From NCBI RefSeq assembly GCF_041468085.1, contig NZ_CP121015.1:62001-126000 (forward strand): 64,000 bases of DNA, in the 5' to 3' direction. The notes beneath the pieces were generated by a model. The model saw only the letters and a list, made by a program, of their open reading frames with translations, did no database searches and was not told where the DNA came from. The stretch is from Tistrella mobilis. Lineage in GTDB: Bacteria > Pseudomonadota > Alphaproteobacteria > Tistrellales > Tistrellaceae. Positions 62,301 to 64,000 of this stretch are shown here, in pieces. The first letter of the stretch is position 1. The number at the start of each line of letters is the position of its first letter. Made by a program: the position numbers and the translations under genes.

Positions 62301-64000
62301 CCAGACCGAGACGTCGAAGCCGGCCGGGGTCTTCTGCAGGATCACGTCGCCGGTACCGGTGGACCCCGGGCCGATGGGGAAGGTCTCCTGCATCCACAGG
62401 ATGCGGTTGGCGAGCGCCCCCCGGGTGATCTCCACCCCCTTGGGCCGGCCGGTGGAGCCCGAGGTGAACAGCACATAGGCAAGGTCATCCGGCCCCGCCG
62501 GCACGACCGGCGGATCGGCCAGGTCGTCGCCGGCCAGGATCAGCCGCGCAGCCGGCAGGCCGGCGGCGTTCTCCGCATCGCTCAGGAACCAGGGCTCGCC
62601 CAGATCCTCGATCATATGCGCCCGGCGCTGCGGCGGCAGGTCGGGGCTGAGCGGGCACCAGGCGGCACCGGCGGCCAGCACGGCATGGATCGCGATCAGC
62701 AGCCCGGGGCTGCGCGGCAGCGCCACCGCCACCACATCGCCCGGCTGCACGCCGGCCGCCAGCAGCCGGCGGGCCAGCCCGCCGACCCGGCGGTCGAAGC
62801 CCCGATTGTCGAGGGTGAGGCCGGGGGCGATCAGCGCCGGGGCGGCAGGATCGCCCGCAAAGCGCAGCTGCGCCAGGGGGCGGCTGGTGTCGAAGGGCCG
62901 GGCCGTGCCGTTCCAGCGATCGAGCGCCGCCCGGTCGGCATCGGTCATCAGCGGCAGTGCCCCCAGCGGTCCCTCGCCCAGGCCGGGTGCCGTGGCCAGT
63001 GCCGCCAGCCGCCCGGCCAGGCTGCGGACGGTGGCCGTCTCGAACAGCTCGGTCGCATATTCCAGATGCAGGCGGATCGCGCCGCCCTCGCGCTGGAAAT
63101 GGAAGGAAAGGTCGAATTTGGCGAAGGGCAGGATGCAGTCCAGCGGCCGGACCGTCAGCCCCGCCATCGCCGGCATGGCCGGCATGTCGTCCTGCCAGGT
63201 GACCAGCACGTCGAAGAGCGGGTTGCGCGCAGGGTCGCGATCGGCGCCAAGCGCCTGAAGCACCGCTTCGAACGGGGCATCCTGATCGGCCACCGCCTCG
63301 GCCAGCCGGTCGGTGGTGATCGCCAGATGATCGGCGAAACGGGCGGCCGGATCGATCGACTGGCGCAGCACGACGGTGTTGACCAGGAAGCCGACCAGGT
63401 CTTCCGGCACGGGCGCCCCCCGTCCGGCGACCAGCAGGCCGAGGGCGATGTCGCGCGCGCCGGTCAGACGGTAAAGCAGGGTCTGAAGCAGGGCGGTCAG
63501 CACCGCGAAGGGGGTGACGCCTGCCCGGGCAGCCAGACGGTCGATCGCGGTGGTCGCGGCGGCGGGCAGGGTCAGGCTCAGAATGTCGCCGGCGAAGCTG
63601 CGCACCGCCGGGCGGGGGTGATCGGTCGGCAGGTTGAGCGGCTGGGGCGGCGGCGTCAGCCGGCTGCGCCAGCGGTCGATCAGGGCGCGGCCCTGGGCGC
63701 TGGCGGCGCGCGCCCGCTGCCAGACGGCGATATCGGCGAACTGGCGGGCGGGCGGCGGCCGATCGTCCGGCCGGCCGTCCACCGCACCGGCATAAAGCCG
63801 GCCCAGATCGCGGAGCAGCACCGGCAGCGACCAGCCGTCGGCGATGGCATGATGCAGGACCAGCAGCAGGCGGTGGTGGTGTTCGTCGATGCGGATCAGC
63901 ACCGCCCGGGCCAGCGGTTCGGTGGCCAGGTCGAAGGGCCGCGCAATTTCGCGGGCGACCGCCTGGTCGGCTGCGGTCGCATCCAGGCGGAGCCGGCAGG
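53391..64000 (-). CDS. Hybrid NRPS/trans-AT PKS megasynthase, N-terminus beyond window
   Basis: About 3,535 residues are visible; the frame is open to the right edge. Domains in order, by position: C (HHAIADGWS near 63,840), A (FTSGSTGRPKG near 62,455; code D-V-W-H-V-A-L-V-D, close to serine), T (EAGGSSL near 61,250), KS (DTACSSG near 60,580; EAHGTGT; GHLDN), DH-like (DHRLAGRP near 59,240, HPALLDIA), KR (TGGTGGFA near 58,080; Ser, Tyr and Asn in GSLTGLVG and HTAYTAANA), two tandem T domains (FFDLGGDSLSG near 57,270 and 57,040), C (HHSMSDA near 56,380), a remnant of an A-domain C-terminus (about 55,440-55,000), T (LGGHSLLAM near 54,885) and C (HHIVGDGWS near 54,295). There is no acyltransferase domain after the KS, so malonyl loading must come in trans. 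An EERAS-type linker with three 18-base repeats (56833-56880) precedes the second C. Confidence 0.93.
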   Translation of the reverse strand, partial: CRLRLDATAADQAVAREIARPFDLATEPLARAVLIRIDEHHHRLLLVLHHAIADGWSLPVLLRDLGRLYAGAVDGRPDDRPPPARQFADIAVWQRARAASAQGRALIDRWRSRLTPPPQPLNLPTDHPRPAVRSFAGDILSLTLPAAATTAIDRLAARAGVTPFAVLTALLQTLLYRLTGARDIALGLLVAGRGAPVPEDLVGFLVNTVVLRQSIDPAARFADHLAITTDRLAEAVADQDAPFEAVLQALGADRDPARNPLFDVLVTWQDDMPAMPAMAGLTVRPLDCILPFAKFDLSFHFQREGGAIRLHLEYATELFETATVRSLAGRLAALATAPGLGEGPLGALPLMTDADRAALDRWNGTARPFDTSRPLAQLRFAGDPAAPALIAPGLTLDNRGFDRRVGGLARRLLAAGVQPGDVVAVALPRSPGLLIAIHAVLAAGAAWCPLSPDLPPQRRAHMIEDLGEPWFLSDAENAAGLPAARLILAGDDLADPPVVPAGPDDLAYVLFTSGSTGRPKGVEITRGALANRILWMQETFPIGPGSTGTGDVILQKTPAGFDVSVWELIWWAWTGAAVAVPPPGIERDPQALAAAIREHRVTVIHFVPAMLRAFLDALDDGRIRPADLATLRLVFASGEALDAATAARFDRLLHARFGTALHNLYGPTEATVDVTWQPCTPWDPAARSVPIGRPVANTRVLILDRSGRDLPPGVAGEIVLAGPQVARGYRGRPDLTAERFRPDPDVAGMRIYHTGDLGRWTADGVVEYLGRIDDQVKIGGVRLEPAEVEAALDACPGVVRGLVRVGRRDGLAELEAWVIGSDGLTPAGLRAALADRLPAAMIPTRWFRIDQVPLSPNGKVDRKALSGMPLAAGAVVKPARTARPAEAEITRIWREVLPPEAVFGPDDGFFEAGGSSLMLLRLHDRLEARWPGRFSLAGLFAASTITAQAALLDDDDTTARTEAAASTDGAIAIIGIGLQVAGAEDLAGFWRDVAAGADRIGQLPATRIDSARRIAAAAGIAMPAAPREASWLADIDGFDARRFRFSPADAALLDPEQRLFLETAQRALEDAGLGGTALKGARVAVHVGGNANPLHRQALRHLSGARLEQAFALNVPSNIATRLGFLNDWHGPASLVDTACSSGLVAVDAACRDLVRGVADVAIAGAARLILVPQGDGARFTIESSTARTHAFAADADGTGAGEGAVALVLKPLARALADGDPVHGVILATAVNQDGASAGAAAPNPIAQADVIRTAWDRAGVPFASMSYIEAHGTGTRLGDPIEIEGLTRAAGPAVLSEPALIGSGKGNYGHLDNVAGALGLVRAVAALAHDTAPPQPFFDRPNPAIDFARAPVRVAARASRLPDRGTPRRAGVSSFGLSGINAHAVIEAAPARPAAAIGPEGHAVIVLSAGDRAALGRYARALHDRITTDAGLDLAGIACTLARGRSHLGWRFAVAVSDRAALLSALDRLARGDDRDTAEVATGRHARHQDVPAWHAGRAAAEAAARAVLAGAVPVWPEGVPARRHHLPPAPFSRIPCRLDLPAPAVNAASNTTFSLGWTSFPGGRALALPLADPDFWPVADHRLAGRPTLVGMAIPALVAADRGAGCVLRNLVWRRPLHAGSGEASLVIARDGTVTAGHATAEGGWAVAAEARLETASAPDLSAVDLSTDGLIALHLAPFDGAEGVMQVGARWDCRQAIWLAPDRRRAVARLALPEAHAGDRGLWPWHPALLDIAASLLAAPGEVPREVNAIRILAPLPETVMARADRRPDGLVDIRLADTAGRPCLLIDGLRFVAADGRAAPELLAPVWTPDPLDPAARPSDALPAESLIIRSDADLAAAPATASLILALPTGPDLARRTADLLKIAMARPGVQRIAVIGAGTDTDPERAAAAGVVIAAAHETRHQDLRYLDVAGDAAAAAVAAEWAAARPQRLSLWRDGLRHIRRLDPIAAEGAPAWPDHGVAVVTGGTGGFAAALAEALSHGGRVTLALLARRATADDTLAAAIARIEARGGRVRLYATDITDQTALAATLDRVRADLGPITAVVHMAGIADGAMLAVRDMAGFDAVMAPKIRGARNLDALTRQDPVTAFVVFGSLTGLVGAAGHTAYTAANAWLDGFARRRRAAGLPALAIDWCTLADQGMAARAGADRGAGAPVISPAQAVGAMIGALSTGAAQVVVLPAGLAATADAPPAPARSEPAAAPALPPAGLGDRIARVWAEVLGHETVGMDDDFFDLGGDSLSGLDIAERLTGETGQPVTLQMLFDHATPRALAARLTPEPVALPTPAARIAAIWAEVLGHETVELTDDFFDLGGDSLSGMEIADLITARLGLTATLTLLFDHTTPAALAAALAPAATTPEAEATGPASEERASTEERASIEERAPGDPRKAPAGLDAWPLAWEQRAVVETEALADMGTAFNLPHEIDLPDDVDLPRLRAAVAALVRRHAALRTGIMRLDPAREDLSQRGDDWRMVPVDAAAATPALDIRPMATAAGSAPAAPVRPFTPDGGPLARWSLHRDPAGRMVLAFDIHHSMSDAQGVEILLTDLGALYQGLDLPPPAVDLRDYGWLSAMRGDAAIQAARAWWDGIFPATPHGRDLPRLDLPADRPRPPVHGHDAAAIGFDLPAALSRDIRDLASRRRTTPFTVLLTGWAVLLARLTGRDDITVALPVNTRAAAGFDGVVGMHAALVPVRMRVPADGSGSDLLAHIRDRQAGALSHHALPLGRMLAEFRAPAMPERSPLSEVSISYMNHAATAAGTLDGSGFRLRGVVRADGKNDLSVFIADKGDGFGLVLEYDTGLFDAARMQAFGPMLRRILGGLTADPDQPVGRLPLLDDATQGLLAAREAAEGLSVPDDQGQPLPPGVWGHLHRLTDDGWQPTGYRARWRLDLAGIETGGRIDRLTRWQGHLLDPALIEAQLSGLPGVRALRILPRPDTLVAAITGTRPDAARLRRAAGAILPPALVPGAWHLLDSLPEDDTTLAALIAATPPLAARAEAEHDPDHLATVLGVVSEVLGRPVADPAADFHALGGHSLLAMRVVNRLEAATGIRMSMRAFFADASMAGIARSLGEAAGAAAEDMAAEGAILPGAGPGAHPASHGQQRLYLLQQMQPESPAWLMLFALPAGAIDARALRLALDRLSARHATLRTGFATTNDGIVQLVAAEAPPPLVVDDLRHRPDGPDEALRLARLEAATPFDLAAAPLFRARLIRVADGESLLLLVLHHIVGDGWSSRILLAELAALYQAATEGRGDPLPPLPVSYADYARWQQGRDWQAAIDGWRDRLAGAPEAIALPTDRPPRPDASGRGATHRRALPVEVLAGLTRVARRHNTGLAAVGLALFAAVLYRLSRQGDMVIGMGVAGRDRAETEGLIGFFVNVLPIRLQLDDDTGLGQLIDLTRDRLAEALDRRELPFDRLVRALAPGRAGGRQPLANVIFEYQRFDDVKAVATDATLPAPPADGGLLGPAAAGLVDAATAKHDLILFFEDGGDQARVSFDYDTDLFDAATIEAWAGYLLRIATAVASHPDDV

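Noticed and set aside
49891-64000. Assignment of the cluster to didemnin biosynthesis
   Set aside because: A Tistrella-like host and a terminal methylated residue made this tempting, but the visible domain order (serine-like module, AT-less KS-DH-KR, A remnant) could not be matched from memory to the didemnin assembly line, and the last A-domain code is not decisive.

Overview
This is a strongly G+C-rich segment whose gene content (paired dipeptide/oligopeptide ABC operons, FCD-type GntR, AdeRS-like two-component pair, NRPS/PKS genes, alphaproteobacterial palindromic repeats) fits an alphaproteobacterium of the Rhodospirillales/Geminicoccales kind. A Tistrella-like strain is my best guess from overall flavour only. 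No rRNA, tRNA or replication genes were seen.

Layout. (1) 1-14,505 holds a two-armed catabolic locus. A leftward operon (class III aminotransferase, C45-type acyltransferase/amidase, two permeases, fused double ATPase, semialdehyde dehydrogenase) and a rightward set (amidase, alpha/beta hydrolase, substrate-binding protein) flank a GntR/FCD regulator and a 1.9 kb block of five near-identical ~352 bp tandem repeats. The likely logic is import of an amide- or peptide-linked omega-amino acid, hydrolysis, transamination and oxidation of the semialdehyde. (2) 14,521-18,454 holds a type I-C-like CRISPR array (20 repeats, 19 spacers, one spacer duplicated) with no cas genes in the window, followed by an AAA ATPase plus DUF4276 (TOPRIM-like) pair that resembles two-gene anti-phage systems. 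(3) 18,552-24,298 holds small conserved genes, an AraC regulator, a YkgJ-type cysteine-cluster protein, a PAP2 phosphatase and an AdeRS-like two-component system.

(4) 24,560-31,001 is a complete second peptide ABC transporter plus a DadA-like D-amino acid dehydrogenase. 35,348-42,387 carries IclR, CobW GTPase, N-acyl-D-amino acid deacylase, Lrp, a PDZ protein, arginase and ornithine cyclodeaminase. Together these read as D-amino acid/peptide and arginine catabolism. Between them (about 31,030-35,200) sits a compact island: a decayed IS256-type transposase end, a MazEF toxin-antitoxin pair with a neat tandem-palindrome operator, a long inverted repeat, and an A+T-rich two-gene Hachiman (HamA-HamB) defence system.

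(5) 42,520-49,833 is mixed: cytochrome b561, nitronate monooxygenase, LysR, a frameshifted TPR-methyltransferase, and two paralogous antitoxin genes each followed by a wrecked ParE-type toxin. (6) 49,891-64,000 is the 3' part of a leftward NRPS/trans-AT PKS cluster. Read in biosynthetic order it is C-A(Ser-like code)-T-KS-DH-KR-T-T-C-(A remnant)-T-C, then on a separate protein A[methyltransferase inserted between A2 and A3]-T-TE. The inserted methyltransferase, the vestigial A domain and the tandem carrier domains are the main biosynthetic oddities.
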